Shown here: positions 34,440-49,750 of the stretch, piece after piece
How positions within the stretch are numbered: the first letter of the stretch is position 1
How the letters are laid out: each line of letters opens with the position of its first letter
Made by a program: the position numbers and the translations under genes
Source of the DNA: Actinostola sp. cb2023
Lineage: Eukaryota > Cnidaria > Anthozoa > Actiniaria > Actinostolidae
DNA: 64,000 bases
Direction of reading: 5' to 3'
NCBI GenBank assembly: GCA_033675265.1
Contig: JAUJYZ010000092.1
Span: forward strand, 35,001 to 99,000
Notes under the pieces: generated by a model
What the model saw: the letters and a program-made list of their open reading frames with translations, nothing else
What the model was told of the DNA's origin: nothing
The model's database searches: none

Positions 34440-35025
34440 AACCACAGGAAACCCAACCATTGCTTCTGAAGCTATGTAATTATAATCAATAAAAAGACAT
34501 TTTGTATGCGTGCGTATTTTTTGATGGGTTTCCTGTGGTAGAGCGCGCGGAATACGTATTATGTTGGGCTTCCTGTGTTTATTATAATTAGCCTCAGATC
34601 AGTATGGACATGTATGGATTTTCTTCAATCGTAGCTGAGCCTCGTAATGAAGAACTAGAACAAACCACTAATGCTGCAGTATCTGCCTTTCTTTCTTTCT
34701 AAAGAAATGACCCCATGCAACTAGTGGATTACATCCATATCGAATTATATCACCCTCAAACAGGCAGCCCAGTCACTTCTTCTTGAGGCTACTAGCTTAT
34801 AATAAATAAAAATATATTTGTATGCGCGCGTCTTTTTTGATGGGTTTCCTGTGGTAGAGCGCGCGCGCAATAACTATTCTGTTGGGCTCCCTGTGCACTT
34901 CCCGTAAGACGCGCCCGCACAAATGCAGTATTGAATACAAGCATAACAAAAAAGACGCGCGCATACAAATATATTCTTATTATAAGTAGCCTCAGATCAA
35001 ATGGTTGGGTTGCCTGTGTCAAACA
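34440..35025. mobile_element. Cluster of CACAGG-type MITEs
   Basis: At least two related elements. One near 34440-34580 contains CACAGGAAACCCAACC and TGGGTTTCCTGTGGTA. The other, 34762-35022, has inverted ends AACAGGCAGCCCA and TGGGTTGCCTGTG and a TCAAACA-like repeat outside. Both carry GCGCGC-rich centres and AAAAAAGACGCGC motifs like the element at 46046-46318. Confidence 0.65.
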
Positions 35026-35111
35026 TAGTTCGAATAAATTCCCTCTCACCAGGAAACGAAATATAACGTTATATAAACAAACTCATTCATTAAACTTTAC
35101 GTCATTGTCTA

Positions 35112-37328
35112 TCACGACGATGGAGGGAATTTTTCATCCTTTTTGTCCTCTGAGTCATCCTCTTTTGGCTTATCTTCATCTTGTTTGGCTGGAGGATCCT
35201 TGGCATCCTCGTCTTGCTCTGCAGTGTCGACCTGCTCTAAAGGAATGTAGTTGCCTTGCTCCTTTTGACGTTCTCCTTCTACACTGTGATGGATGCCGTA
35301 AAAGAAGTAGATGGCCATACCTGTCAAGAGAAGAGAGGGGGAATGTAAGAAGGAGGGAAGGAAGGAAGGAAGGAAGGAAGGAAGGAAGGAAGGAAGGAAG
35401 GAAGGAAGGAAGGAAGGAAGGAAGGAAGGAAGGAAGGAAGGAAGGAAGGAAGGAAGGAAGGAAGGAAGGAAGGAAGGAAGGAAGGAAGGAAGGAAGGAAG
35501 GAAGGAAGGAAGGAAGGAGAAAACCAAAACAGAAGAATTTATCTATTTCTGTATATAAAGACAGTTTGAAAAGATAATCTAAATCACAAAATCTCTTCAT
35601 ATTAATCTTCTCCGTTATTTTAAACAAACGATTGTATTCGCATGGACTTCCGTTGAAACCCGAAAGTAACCCAACGCTGATCTCGAAAAATGCGGGATCA
35701 ATAAAACCTCATATCTTACCAACGACCATCCATATGCAGAACCGCACCCACGTGACTGAGCTTAGCTCCATCATCAGGTAGATATTAATAAACATGGAGA
35801 CTATAGGGAGCCAGGGAAGTAGTGGCACCTTGAACGGTATCTTACTTTTACTCTGAGGCTGACGTGCTATAATAACGAGAGCGACTATGAGAGCGAGGGA
35901 GAGGACTACCGCAGACGCTATAGCCCACGCTTCTCCGTTGAACAGCGACACCATACCGTAAATCAGAAACGAACTAAGTATGAAGAAATAAACGAAAAGC
36001 GACGCGACTGTATATCTTATAATTTTGCCGGTTTTATGTGTCGGCTCTTTCCGTGATGGGGTCTCTGAGCCCTCGTTGTCGCTGTCCTGCGGTTTATCCA
36101 ATGTGATTCCAATGCTGTCCGGTTGGTAGCGCAGGATTAAAACGCAGGTTGAGACGATGGTGTACGCTTGTAGCGTACCAATGGACATCATTTCGACTAG
36201 TTCTTGGAGCTCAAAGAGCATGGCTAGGATACCAGCGAGGAGCCCTGAGAATAATGTCCCTACCAAAGGGACCTCGGTAGATTTGCTGACGTAACTGAAA
36301 TACTTGAAAATTAACCCATCGGACGCCATTGCGTAGAGCAAACGGGGGAGTGGGAAAAGTCCGCCATTGATGGCCGCAGTCATGCCACAAAGTGCGCCAA
36401 TGGCGATGACATACTGCGCAAACCCTGCCCCGCGTTGCGCAAATGCCTTAGGGAGAGCGGCACCATATTGAAGCTCATTGTACGGTACTATTAGAGTAAT
36501 GGCCGCCGTAACACCAACGTAGGCAGTAAAACAAACCAGTAGAGATATCACAATGGCGATAGGGATGGACTTGCTTGGGTTCTTAGCTTCTTCTCCAGTA
36601 GTTGCGATGACATCGAAACCCACAAACGCGAAGAACGCGGTAGCTGAACCAGCCAGAACACCCGAGGTGCCGTACGGCATGAAATTGTCCCAGTTCTTGG
36701 GCTCCGCAATGGTTGCTCCAACACCAATAATCACACCAATGACACCAATGTTCACACATGTTATAATACCAATGAACCGAGTTGACTTCTTGACTCCAGT
36801 AAGTTGGATTAAAGTGATCAATAGACAGATGGAGAAGGCTATAAGGTCAGGGTAGTTCCCCAGACCACCTACTTGAATAGTTCCTACATGTGACACAATG
36901 TATGTACGAATTCTGTCCTGTAACATAGAGTCAAAGTAAGCGCTCCATGCTCTAGAGATCGCCGCAGCACCGATCATGTACTCCAGAACCAAGTTCCAAC
37001 CGATGACAAACGCCACGATCTCACCGATTGTCACGTAGCTGTACACATAGGCAGAGCCAGTCTTGGGTACGCGGGCCCCAAACTCAGCATAACAAAGACC
37101 TGAGAGTACAGAAGCAATGCCTGCTATGAGGAACGAAATGATTGCTGCTGGGCCAGCCACATCGCGAGCTATCTCAGCAGCGACTACGTACACTCCTGCG
37201 CCAAGGGTTGACCCAACGCCAAGGGCCGTCAAGTCAAGAATGCTTAAACATCGCGACAGCTGGGTGTTGCCGATGGTTTTCGGGTCGATGAACTTTTTCC
37301 GTGCGAGTGCCTCGAGGCACGACGACAT
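35112..37328 (-). CDS. SLC7A/CAT-family cationic amino acid transporter, unit 1 (complete)
   Basis: Plasma-membrane amino acid permease of the APC superfamily, probably importing Arg/Lys/ornithine. Two exons: 37328-35720 and 35320-35112, joined at a phase-1 glycine codon (MVVG then MAIYFFYG), about 605 residues, close to the usual CAT length of 600-660. The large exon encodes most of 14 predicted membrane segments. GVGSTLGAGVYVV is the unwound TM1 substrate-binding loop; YVTIGEIVAFVIGWNLVLEY carries the conserved TM3 glutamate; [20 protein letters not shown] is a CAT hallmark. A ~30-residue hydrophilic loop (SDNEGSETPSRKE) precedes the last four segments and the tail is acidic. It has no intron at the site where units 2 and 3 are split (after IPIAIVIS). 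The specific CAT paralogue cannot be decided. Confidence 0.93.
35347..35517 (+). repeat. GGAA tetranucleotide microsatellite in CAT unit 1 intron
   Basis: About 170 bp of pure (GGAA)n. It gives Lys-Glu-Gly-Arg or Phe-Leu-Pro-Ser artefact frames. It fills nearly half of the short intron between 35720 and 35320. Confidence 0.97.
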
Positions 37329-39824
37329 GGTGTTACAAGTAAACGCGGTCGAGTTCGTGCTTCAACCTTTTCCAAAAACTGCAGTCAAGGTTATGTTTTG
37401 ATTCTCAAATATCTCGGTCATTACGGAATCTAATGTTGGGAAAATAAGGAAACAGTGAGTGAGATGAGACCTTTCGCTACCTGTCAAATTGATCAATATT
37501 AGCCAATCACGAGCGTGACTTCTGATGGTGACTAAATTGTTGTAATTGGATCAATGAGAGCATGGACAAACCGTAGAAAATAGTCACGAAAAATCTCACT
37601 TTTTTTTTCTCTCATTTCAACTGAGAATCACGCCAAGACAAGGGGTTGTTTATTCAGGCTCCAGTACAACCATCACAGAGCTTTGCGTAATGATATGACT
37701 GTAAATATATATTTTGACACAACAAAATGTCATATTTCTTCAGAAAGTCGACAAAAATGTAACGGGTACCAGAATTTTAAAATGCTTTTAGTCGACGGTC
37801 ACGTGATCAATGATCGTCCGTTATAAAGCGAGATCTAGCGAAATACATACGATCTACAAAAACCTTCAAAACATATTTTTTGATGTATTCAGTCAACATG
37901 AGATATGGACTTTAGGTTTGGTTCAAGATATGAAAATTCCGTTTCTTAGAACGAACTGAATGAACTTCATTGAGACCAAAGACATTTCAATGCATTTTCA
38001 GAGATAATTGTTCCGGTACGTTAAGGTGGCTCTGGAACTACCTGTCAATACCACTTTTAAAGACCCCGTGTCCGTACCCATGACTGATGCCTTGCGCCAA
38101 TGTTTTGATTTTGTGTTTACATGCACCTGCTACAATTATATAATATAGACTTTACATACAACACAGTATTGTTGTTTGGTCAAGGATGGTTCAAACTAAT
38201 GCACCTGCTATAACTATATAGTATAGACTTTACATACAATGACACAGTATTGTTTGTTGGTCAAGGATGGTTCAAACTAATGCACCTGCTATAACTATAT
38301 AGTATAGACTTTACATACAACACAGTATTGTTTGTTGGTCAAGGATGGTTCAAACTAATGCACCTGCTATAACTATATAGTATAGACTTTACATACAACA
38401 CAGTATTGTTTGTTGGTCAAGGATGGTTCAAACTAATGCACCTGCTAAAACTATATAATATAGACTTTACATACAACACAGTATTGTTTGTTGGTCAAGG
38501 ATGGTTCAAACTAATGCACCTGCTAAAACTATATAATATAGACTTAAAAATACAACACAGTATTGTTTATTGGTCAAGGATGGTTCAAACCGACACCAAA
38601 TTAGATTTTCTTCTGAAATGAAGTCTCTCTCAAATTTCGATTTTCCTTTTTGCGCGCAAAGGATCATGGGCATGGGCTGATCGGAAACAAGGTGTTACAT
38701 TCAAACCTCTATTAAGCGGCCCTCTGTTTTAAAAGTGGTCACCCTCTATTAAGCGGTCACTTTCATTCAAATCCCCGGAAATCAACCCTCATACTTACTG
38801 TAAACTTGACCTTTATTAAGCGGTCACCTCTATCAGTAAGCGGTCAGTTGGCTATTTCCCGAGGGTGACCGCTTAATAGAGGTTTGACTGTTCTAGTTAT
38901 TTAGAAAAACTGGCAACGGATCAGTTCTTGGCTGAGAGTAGGAAAATCTTAATAAAAGTTCGATATGTGTAAACTGTGTTTACACGGTACGGTACAGGAC
39001 CAAGTTTTCTTTATAGTTTTCTATCAAAGAAATATTCAGTCTCCAAATTAGTTCGAGCAGGGGTGAATTAACGACGAATAATTTACCGCGTGATGACATG
39101 CGTATATTCACTTCTAACTAAAAGTCGCTAGATATTAAAAGAATAAGATACCGAATTTCTCTGCGCATGCGCATATTTGATTTGTCGAAAAATAGGCATT
39201 TAATTTTAAGCTTCTTATATTAATCACAGAAACTAAATTATTGTTTCTCAACTCAAGCGACAATCATTAACTTATTTTCGAACAAAAACAATTCCAAAAT
39301 TTGATTCAGATATTTTAGGTGTATACATCCCACATGTGTAGTTGTGAGCTGTGATTCTTCTATAAATACAGATTGGAAGGTAAGTATTATTGTGTTGTAT
39401 GAGCCGAGAGAAGGTTAGCATCTCCCTCGATAAGGACGAGAAAAGTCTTCGGACTTTCAACCTACAACACGTGGTTAAGGCTATGCCATCTACTTAGTGG
39501 CATCTAACCATTTTTTATGCGTTGTTTTTTTCGCTTAAAATTCGTATCCAAACCAGAAAATGTTGCTAAAATATCGCCACAATATTCGTCAAGGATGGAA
39601 ATGTAACTTGATTGAAGACACGCAGGTAAAGTTTCATGATTGTAAAACCACCGTAATTCGTTCGCCAAAGGTGGCTAATAAAGTTTATTGTTATTAGAAA
39701 GAGGAGTAAAAGAAGACGGAATATCAGTTGAGAAGAAAAAGAACAACAATAACGAGAGATAATGAAAATATGGAGGAAACCTGAGAACTGAGAAACACAA
39801 CTGGAAATGGTACAGAATACACTG
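37329..39824. other. Intergenic DNA upstream of CAT unit 1
   Basis: No gene found, and in particular no exon encoding the missing C-terminus of CAT unit 2. It contains a ~75-bp tandem repeat at ~38126-38590 (six copies with ATGCACCTGCTATAACTATA and CAAGGATGGTTCAAACTAAT) and an AACCTCTATTAAGCGGTCAC-type repeat at 38698-38892 related to 55225-55510. Confidence 0.6.
38126..38590 (+). repeat. ~75-bp tandem repeat, about six copies
   Basis: Copies contain CACCTGCTATAACTATATAG, TAGACTTTACATACAACACA and TTGGTCAAGGATGGTTCAAA. Later copies drift (AAAACTATATAATATAG). An open frame over two copies is incidental. Confidence 0.9.
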
Positions 39825-42800
39825 GAATAGAGTACCGAAGTGTGACGTCACGAAATATTTTTTCCCGCTTTATCAACTTTTATCAACTTTGGATCCTAAC
39901 GTTACGAACCAAGCCGAAATTACAGTGATTTATGGTAGACGGGGAGCTGAGTCCGGAAAATGGGGGTTTCGTTCAACCCACACCACAGTAAAGGTTTGAC
40001 ACCAGATTATGGTAGAATAGAACCTCCTGAACAATGTCAGGTAGTTAGTAGAGTTGAAAAGTGGTATCAGTTTCGAGTTAAGGCGACTTTTTGTTGCGTG
40101 ATTGGCAGTTTAGCATGGAAACGAGGCTCTTCAAGTAGTCACCTGTATTGAAGGCTAATTCTTTATTATCATAGCCGTAAATGTCTTCCAATACAACTTA
40201 TCTTCACAATGTTGTGTAGTGCCACTAAGTGCCACATAAAATTGGTCACGTGACAAGTCACGTGGTTCGATAATCACGTTTTAATTGGTGAAAACAAAAT
40301 ATGGTTTTCTTGACCGATACGTATATAGTCCCGTCAACGAATGACATAGGTTGGAAAAAAATGTTAACAGAGCTTTCTCACCTGAAATATGTTTATTAGT
40401 GTAATATCACTGCACACAAAAAAAAACCACCCGAAACCAGAAATAGGAACCCTCGTTTTCGACCCATGGAAAAACCTCGCTTTCAGGTCAAATCGAAGAT
40501 GGCCACCATTATACAGTCTCGTCTCCAAACGCGCTTAAATTTGGAAATAAGTAAGTCAGAGACATATATGAAGTGTTAATTCCAGCTAATTTGAGCATGA
40601 CCTTTCGTTTGGTGCTACTTTTGAACTCGCTAGATGTCAAGGTCATGCGTTAAGGTCAAGATCAAGGTCAAATAAATATATAAAACATATGTACTTGCAC
40701 TTTGTTGACGTATAATTAATTGGATATCCAAACCTGTGGGAGCTTGTCAAGAAGTGCACTTCCGAGTGTGAAGATTGACAAAGTTACCTGAATTGTGGGC
40801 CTGGGAATGAGTTTTGAGTCAGCGGTAATTTTCGCGCCATTGAACGCTAGAGACAAGTTGATTCAGGTGAGTGATCTTGATCTTAATCTATACATTTCTT
40901 AATTAATCGATGAATTAACCTAATAGGATAAAATACTTACCATACTATTTGCAATTGTACATCTACGCTGAAGCAGCTTTTTTTTTAGCAAACTTAGACT
41001 AAGTGATTCAGATTATTTTCAATTGATATTCAATCTTGCACAAAACGCAATCACAAAACTATGATAAAACACGGTAAAAAGCACAGAACATTTTACGTTT
41101 CTCTAGTAAAAAAAACTAGTTCCTTCTTTGACTATTTAAAGAATAAACTTTTCTAAAGGTTACAAGTGATTATCCATTCACTCAAATCGTTTTGCATTCA
41201 CTGCAAGCAAAACAGAAGAATTAGGTGAAGACTCTGCGCCTCTGCTGTCTATGTCAAAACTGCTTCTGGGGAGCGAATCGAGATGGATCCACAGCACCTC
41301 TACCAGCGTCTTATTCTAATGGGTGTTGGTGATATCCCTCTTCCCGATCTCCTCCAATATGAGCTGTGCTCTTTACCCGCATCTCTCTTCGACAATCATA
41401 TGTGCATGCGGACTGGGGACAAAGCCGAGCTCATCCATGATCATATCCTAAAGCTTGTCCCTGATTGCATCGTCCCATCCCTGCCCACTACAGAATTGCA
41501 GTATGTTATTGATGGGAGAGGATTGCTCCACAAGTTCGCTTGGCCCATGCAAACACTCTACCTATGCCGAGATCTGTTCGATGTATAATCCGGCATGTGA
41601 GGTGAAGCAGCTATGGTCATGCATTGGTTGTGTTTGACGGATATCACGGCCCAAGCACTAGTGACGAAGCCCATCGTCACAGGACTGGGAATGATGTTGG
41701 TGCATCGGTCTCAGTTTCCGCAGAAATGCGTCTAACCATGAGCAAGAAGGCTTTCCTTGGCAATACATCAAACAAGCAGGCCCTCATCAACCTACTTGCA
41801 TCGGAGATAGTCAAAGAAGGCATCGATGTAGAGCACGCAGTCGGGGATGCGGACTACAAAATGATGCATGTCGGCATGCCTTTCAGCGACTGGAATGCCA
41901 ACAGCTGTTGTCGCTGAAGATTCTGATGTGTTCCAGTTAATGACACATCATGTCGATGTCACAGTTGTAACCTGTACATGGTGATGGCAAAACATGTACA
42001 AAAGGTCTGCATCACTACCTTGAAAAAGAAGTTGGATCCATCACTGTCAGAAGCTCTACTTTTCTTACACGCTATCAGCGGCTGTGATACCACATCAAGA
42101 CCACATGGAATTGGTAAAGTGACCGTTCTCAAGAAGTATGCAGCCCTGAAGAACTCAACCTACATCTTCATGTCTCCATCGTCCTCGAAGGAGGCCATTG
42201 AAAAGGCAGGCGAGAAGGCCCTGCTGGTGATATACGGGTGTCCAACGTCACCAAACCGGCTCAACTCTGCGCGGGTGAAGAAGTTCCAGGTGATGGTGGC
42301 GACCTCTGCAGGGTACGTGCCCCGAGAGAAACTTCCACCCACAACAGAAGCAGCCTCCCACCACAGTCATCGCACGTATCATCAGGTGCAGGCATGGCGT
42401 GAAAACGATGTCTCTTCTGAGCTTTGGAGTTGGTTAGCATCATCTGCTGGTCTTGTGCCTGTTAGAATGGCTCAGCCAGCAGCACAAGAGCGACTTCTCA
42501 CAACGATAAGATGCAATTGTGGTGGTAGATGTGATAATAAAAAATACACCTGCCGCAAGAATGGGCTCCAATGCACACCAGCCTGTGGCCAGTGCAAGGG
42601 CATCTCATGTTTAAACACGAAACCGTGCTATAAAAGGGCCTGTGCCAGGCAGCTAACACCTTCAGTTGTCAGTCATCCATCGTACTGTCAAGAGCTCTGC
42701 ATCGTAACAATGGGCGCGAAATTTGAATTAAACAAATTGAATTTCAAATTGTTGACTTTCTTCGTTCTTTTAATAACATCAAGAACTCATTTTCAAAATC

Positions 42801-44095
42801 TTGTTATTAGTTTTGAATGATCAGTTTTGAAAATATTGATATTTAGCTCAGTTTTATCGAAGTCCAGTTGAATAATAATTATGAACTTTGAGTCGTTCAA
42901 TACGACATGAATACGAAGATGTTACTCCACCATTTCAAATTGATTCAACTGAGCTGGAAAGGTGTGAAATGAAGGCGGTCCAGTCCCTTTTATAGCGCGG
43001 TTTCGTGTTTAAATGCGCTACAATTGCAGAGCTGCGATTATGATAATGATGACGATTAACTATCACACAAGGCATGTTAGCTGTAATGAAACCCTGGACG
43101 CTGCTGTAAAACCCTGGTGTAACGTTTAATTCAATGTCACCAAGGGCTCAAATTTGGTAACTTTTAGGCTTTTCTGTTCAAATTTTACTTTGACCTTGAC
43201 CTTGACCTTAACGCATGACCTTGACCTCTAGCGAGCTCAAAAGTAGCACCAAGCGAAAGGGCATGCTCAAATTAGCTGGAATTAACACTTCATATATGTC
43301 TCTGACTTACTTATTTCCAAAATTAAGCGCATTTGGAGACGAGACTGTATAATGGTGGCCATCTTGGATTTGATTTGAAAGCGAGGTTTTTCCATGGGTC
43401 GACAACGAGGGTTCCTATGGCTGGTTTCGGTTTTTTTTTTTTTGTGTGTGCAGTGATATTACACTAATAAACATATTTCAGGTGAGAAAGCTTTGTTAAC
43501 ATTTTTTTTTCCAACCTAAGTCATTCGTTGACGGGACTATAAGTATCGGTCAAGAAAACCATATTTTGTTTTTCACCAATTAAAACGTGATTATCGAACC
43601 ACGTGACTTGTCACGTGACCAATTTTATGTGGCACTTAGTGGCACTACACAACATTGTGAAGATAAGTTGTATTGGAAGACATTTACGGCTATGATAATA
43701 AAGAATTAGCCTTCAAACAGGTGACTACTTGAAGAGCCTCGTTTCCATGCTAAACTGCCAATCACGCAACAAAAAGTCGCCTTAACTCGAAACTGATACC
43801 ACTTTTCAACTCTACTAACTACCTGACATTGTTCAGGAGGTTCTATTCTACCATAATCTGGTGTCAAACCTTTACTGTGGTGTGGGTTGAACGAAACCCC
43901 CATTTTCCGGACTCAGCTCCCCGCCTATGGGGGGAACTTATATATTCAACTGGCCATATCTCAGCCGCTACTTAATCAATTGCTGTCAAATTTGGCATGT
44001 AAGCTTCTTTATTGACGTTCTTTCGAAATCGGGGATCGAAAGTTGATAAAGCGAAAATTTTATTTTTATGACGTCATCACTTCGGTACTCTATTC
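39825..44095. mobile_element. 4.3-kb inverted-repeat DNA transposon carrying a PIN/XPG-like gene
   Basis: Inverted ends begin GAATAGAGTACCGAAGTG (39825) and finish with its complement (44095). The arms match over roughly 740 bp (39930-40672 against 43190-43915) plus the outer ~70 bp; the left arm lacks or replaces a ~120-bp segment present at about 43930-44040. Matched landmarks include TCCGGAAAATGGGGGTTTCG, GTCACGTGACAAGTCACGTG and TCAAGGTCATGCGTTAAGG. No clear target duplication is visible. The centre holds a broken gene on the + strand. The element lies just 3' of CAT unit 2's penultimate exon. Superfamily unassigned. Confidence 0.8.
41283..42820 (+). pseudogene. Frameshifted PIN/XPG-like nuclease-fold gene inside the transposon
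   Basis: The gene is read in several frames: 41283-41588, then ~41455-41637, 41624-41917, 41895-41975 and 41978-42820, so at least three frameshifts are needed. In order the pieces give YVIDGRGLLHKFAW, VVFDGYHGPST, NTSNKQALINLLASEIV, GDAD, VVAEDSDVFQLMTHH and LHAISGCDTTSRPHGIGK. A spaced series of acidic residues (DAD, EDSD) followed by GCD and a glycine-rich GIGK turn matches the metal-binding layout of the PIN/FEN1-XPG nuclease superfamily; this is my reading, not a search. The C-terminus has a Cys-rich block (CNCGGRC, CRKNGLQCTPACGQC) like a CXC/tesmin zinc domain. I recall similar repetitive genes in cnidarians and fish. As it stands it cannot encode a full protein. Confidence 0.6.
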
Positions 44096-44275
44096 GATAA
44101 TCTTGTATCCTCACTTATACGACGTTTTCTCGATTGAAACGAGTCTCTTCGGCGAGTGGATTACTTGTAGTTACGGGATTTTTCTCAACTGATAGGAATC
44201 CCTTACCACAGGTAACCCACACGCCGTAGAAACCCATTTCTCGAGGCTAAAATAGGCTGAGAGAGTTATACTCAC

Positions 44276-47802
<3,527 letters not shown>

Positions 47803-48534
47803 GATTTCACGTCAAATACCAGAACTCGATTTTTGATTCTTTCTCAATCCTCATCAGGTTCACTGATCGTTCAAAACTGGAAGTAGAGCCTCTAGTAGAA
47901 AATTAGAATCCAGCAGCTTGAGTTTTTGGTAAAATGGTTGTATCCATATGTCAATAACCGGCGAAACGAACAGTGTTTTTGATATCGAAATTGATCGATT
48001 GTTCCTTTGACGTAACAATGACCTCTGATTGGCTCGCGCGCTCTTGATCAAAGCTTCGAATGTGAAATCGAGTGTATTATTCAAATTGACTTTTCATCTC
48101 GTTTTTTTTTACTGAGAATTTTAAAAATAGTGAACGAGAACAAGAATTTGGCAAACATAAGACGATCAGTATGTACTGTTCTATCAATTTAAAAATAATA
48201 TTCTTATTTCATTAATATTCCCGCAAATATTTTGTCCTATCGTTGGTATACTGTATTGTAAAGGGGACTTCGTGTCCTATTATACAACACCTGCCCTATG
48301 GGCGAATCTTGAAAAAAATAAAAAAATAAAAAAATAAAATAAAAAATAAATAAAATAAAAATGAATCTTTTTGACAGTTTACACAGTTGTCACAATAAAG
48401 CTGTAATTTCACCAGCTAATTTGTTTTTGAAAATCATAACTTTTGACCCTCGCTTTTCAACGTCATTTGCTTTCAATGGCGTCTTGAAAGCAAAGTACAC
48501 GGGCCTTTTTTGTGCTTAATTAATTGCGTCATTT
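47803..48534. other. Spacer between CAT units 2 and 3
   Basis: No exon found. In particular there is no copy of the second-half CAT exon that unit 3 would need. A region of A-rich AAAATAAA repeats lies at ~48316-48362. Confidence 0.6.
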
Positions 48535-48955
48535 CTGAAAGACGCGCCCACACAGGGTCACCAGGTCTTCGTGTAGCTGCACAAAAGTCCTGGCTATTGT
48601 TCTATTGTCGTTCTATGTATTGAATAGCCATTACAATTTGTGCAGCTACACGAAGACCTTGCCCCGCACAGATGTAGAAGGCGCGTCTTACGGGACGCAC
48701 ACAGGGAACCCAACATAATACGTTACTAAGCACAGGGAGCCCAAAATAATACGTGTTGCGCGCGCGCTCTACCACAGGAAACCCATCAAAAAAGACGCGC
48801 ACATGAAAAAATATTTTATTTATTCCTCAGAAGCAATGGTTGGGCTGCCTGTGGACTGACGAGCTTCAGTATGCTTACGCCTTCAATCATTTGGGTTCCC
48901 TGTGAGACGGTCCCAGTCCCCTACCCGTTCTTATCCTACCACAGGAAACCCACTT
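48535..48955. mobile_element. Cluster of nested CACAGG-type elements at the CAT unit 3 splice donor
   Basis: Contains CACAGGGTCACC, a hairpin with GGTCTTCGTGTAGCTGCACA and its complement (48566-48660), CACAGGGAACCCAACA, CACAGGGAGCCC, TACCACAGGAAACCCATC, GGGCTGCCTGTG, GGGTTCCCTGTG and finally TACCACAGGAAACCCA ending next to the exon donor. Repeated end motifs without clean pairing suggest several insertions within one another. Confidence 0.65.
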
Positions 48956-48957
48956 AC

Positions 48958-49750
48958 CAACTGTCAGCATCATCGAGATGGGTAAGTCCTTGGTTGGGTT
49001 GATGGCCTCTTCAGCACTTGCAGCAATCACGTCAAAACCAACAAACGAAAAGAAACAAATTGCGGCACCCGCAAGAACCCCTGAGAATCCAAACGGCATG
49101 AAATTGCGGGTCCAGTTCTGCTTGTTCGCGAAGGAGAACCCCACGAGCATCGTGAAGGTGATGACGATGAGGTTGATGATGGTGACCGTATTGTTAGCTT
49201 TGGAAGTGACGCTGACACCAAGACACAACGGTATAGTGATCAACATAGTCACGAAGAACGCCAGGAAATCAGGGTACTTTGCGATGAGAGGCGCGTCCAT
49301 GGTTCCTATGTGTTCTATTGTGAAATTCTTGATTCTGTCATCGATTATTGAATCCAGGTACTGCGTCCAGCTCCGCGCGAGACTGGCACCGCCAATCAAA
49401 TATTCCAGACACAAATTCCAACCAATCACAAACGCGCAAAGTTCACCAATCGTGACGTAGCTGTAGGTGTAAGCGGAGCCGAGTTTTGGGACGCGCGAGG
49501 CGAACTCCGCGTAGCATAGTGCAGCTAACAAACTCGCGACGCCAGCCACGAAGAAGGAGATTACAATGGCGGGTCCTGCCATGTCCCGTGCTACGACACC
49601 CGTTATTACGTAGACTCCTGCTCCTAATGTTGCTGCTACTCCAAGGGAAGTTAAATCGATCTTGCTTAGTCGTCTGGCAAGTACTGTCTCTGAGAATAAG
49701 AGAGCATTGAATGGCTTCTTCCTACACAAAGTGTCCACATAGGTCGCCAT
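48958..49750 (-). CDS. SLC7A/CAT-family transporter, unit 3 (first-half exon only)
   Basis: A single intact exon of 264 codons plus one base, starting MATYVDTLCRKK and ending MMLTVG at a GTAAGT donor in phase 1, the homologous position to the end of unit 2's first exon. It covers TM1 to about TM6-7 with GVAATLGAGVYVI, YVTIGELCAFVIGWNLCLEY (TM3 glutamate present) and GFDVIAASAEEAINPTKDLP. Differences from units 1 and 2 (AATLGAG for GSTLGAG, ASAEE for TTGEE) show it is an older or faster paralogue. No second-half exon lies between it and unit 2, 1.2 kb downstream. The frame has no stop or frameshift, which argues against an old dead fragment. It could splice into 45127-44276. Confidence 0.85.

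Larger units (their letters stand above)
29386..35111. other. Repeat-rich intergenic DNA with no convincing gene
   Basis: No exon with a recognisable domain. It contains two GATCAAAA palindromes (29455-29640), a 177-bp palindrome (30128-30304), a short ORF fragment (30364-30552, -), a palindrome bounded by ACATTTGCTCAGCC (~30899-31038), CTGCCAACTCTCCCGG-type repeat DNA (~32880-33010), a G-tract element (33409-33860) and CACAGG-type elements (34440-35025). Confidence 0.55.
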
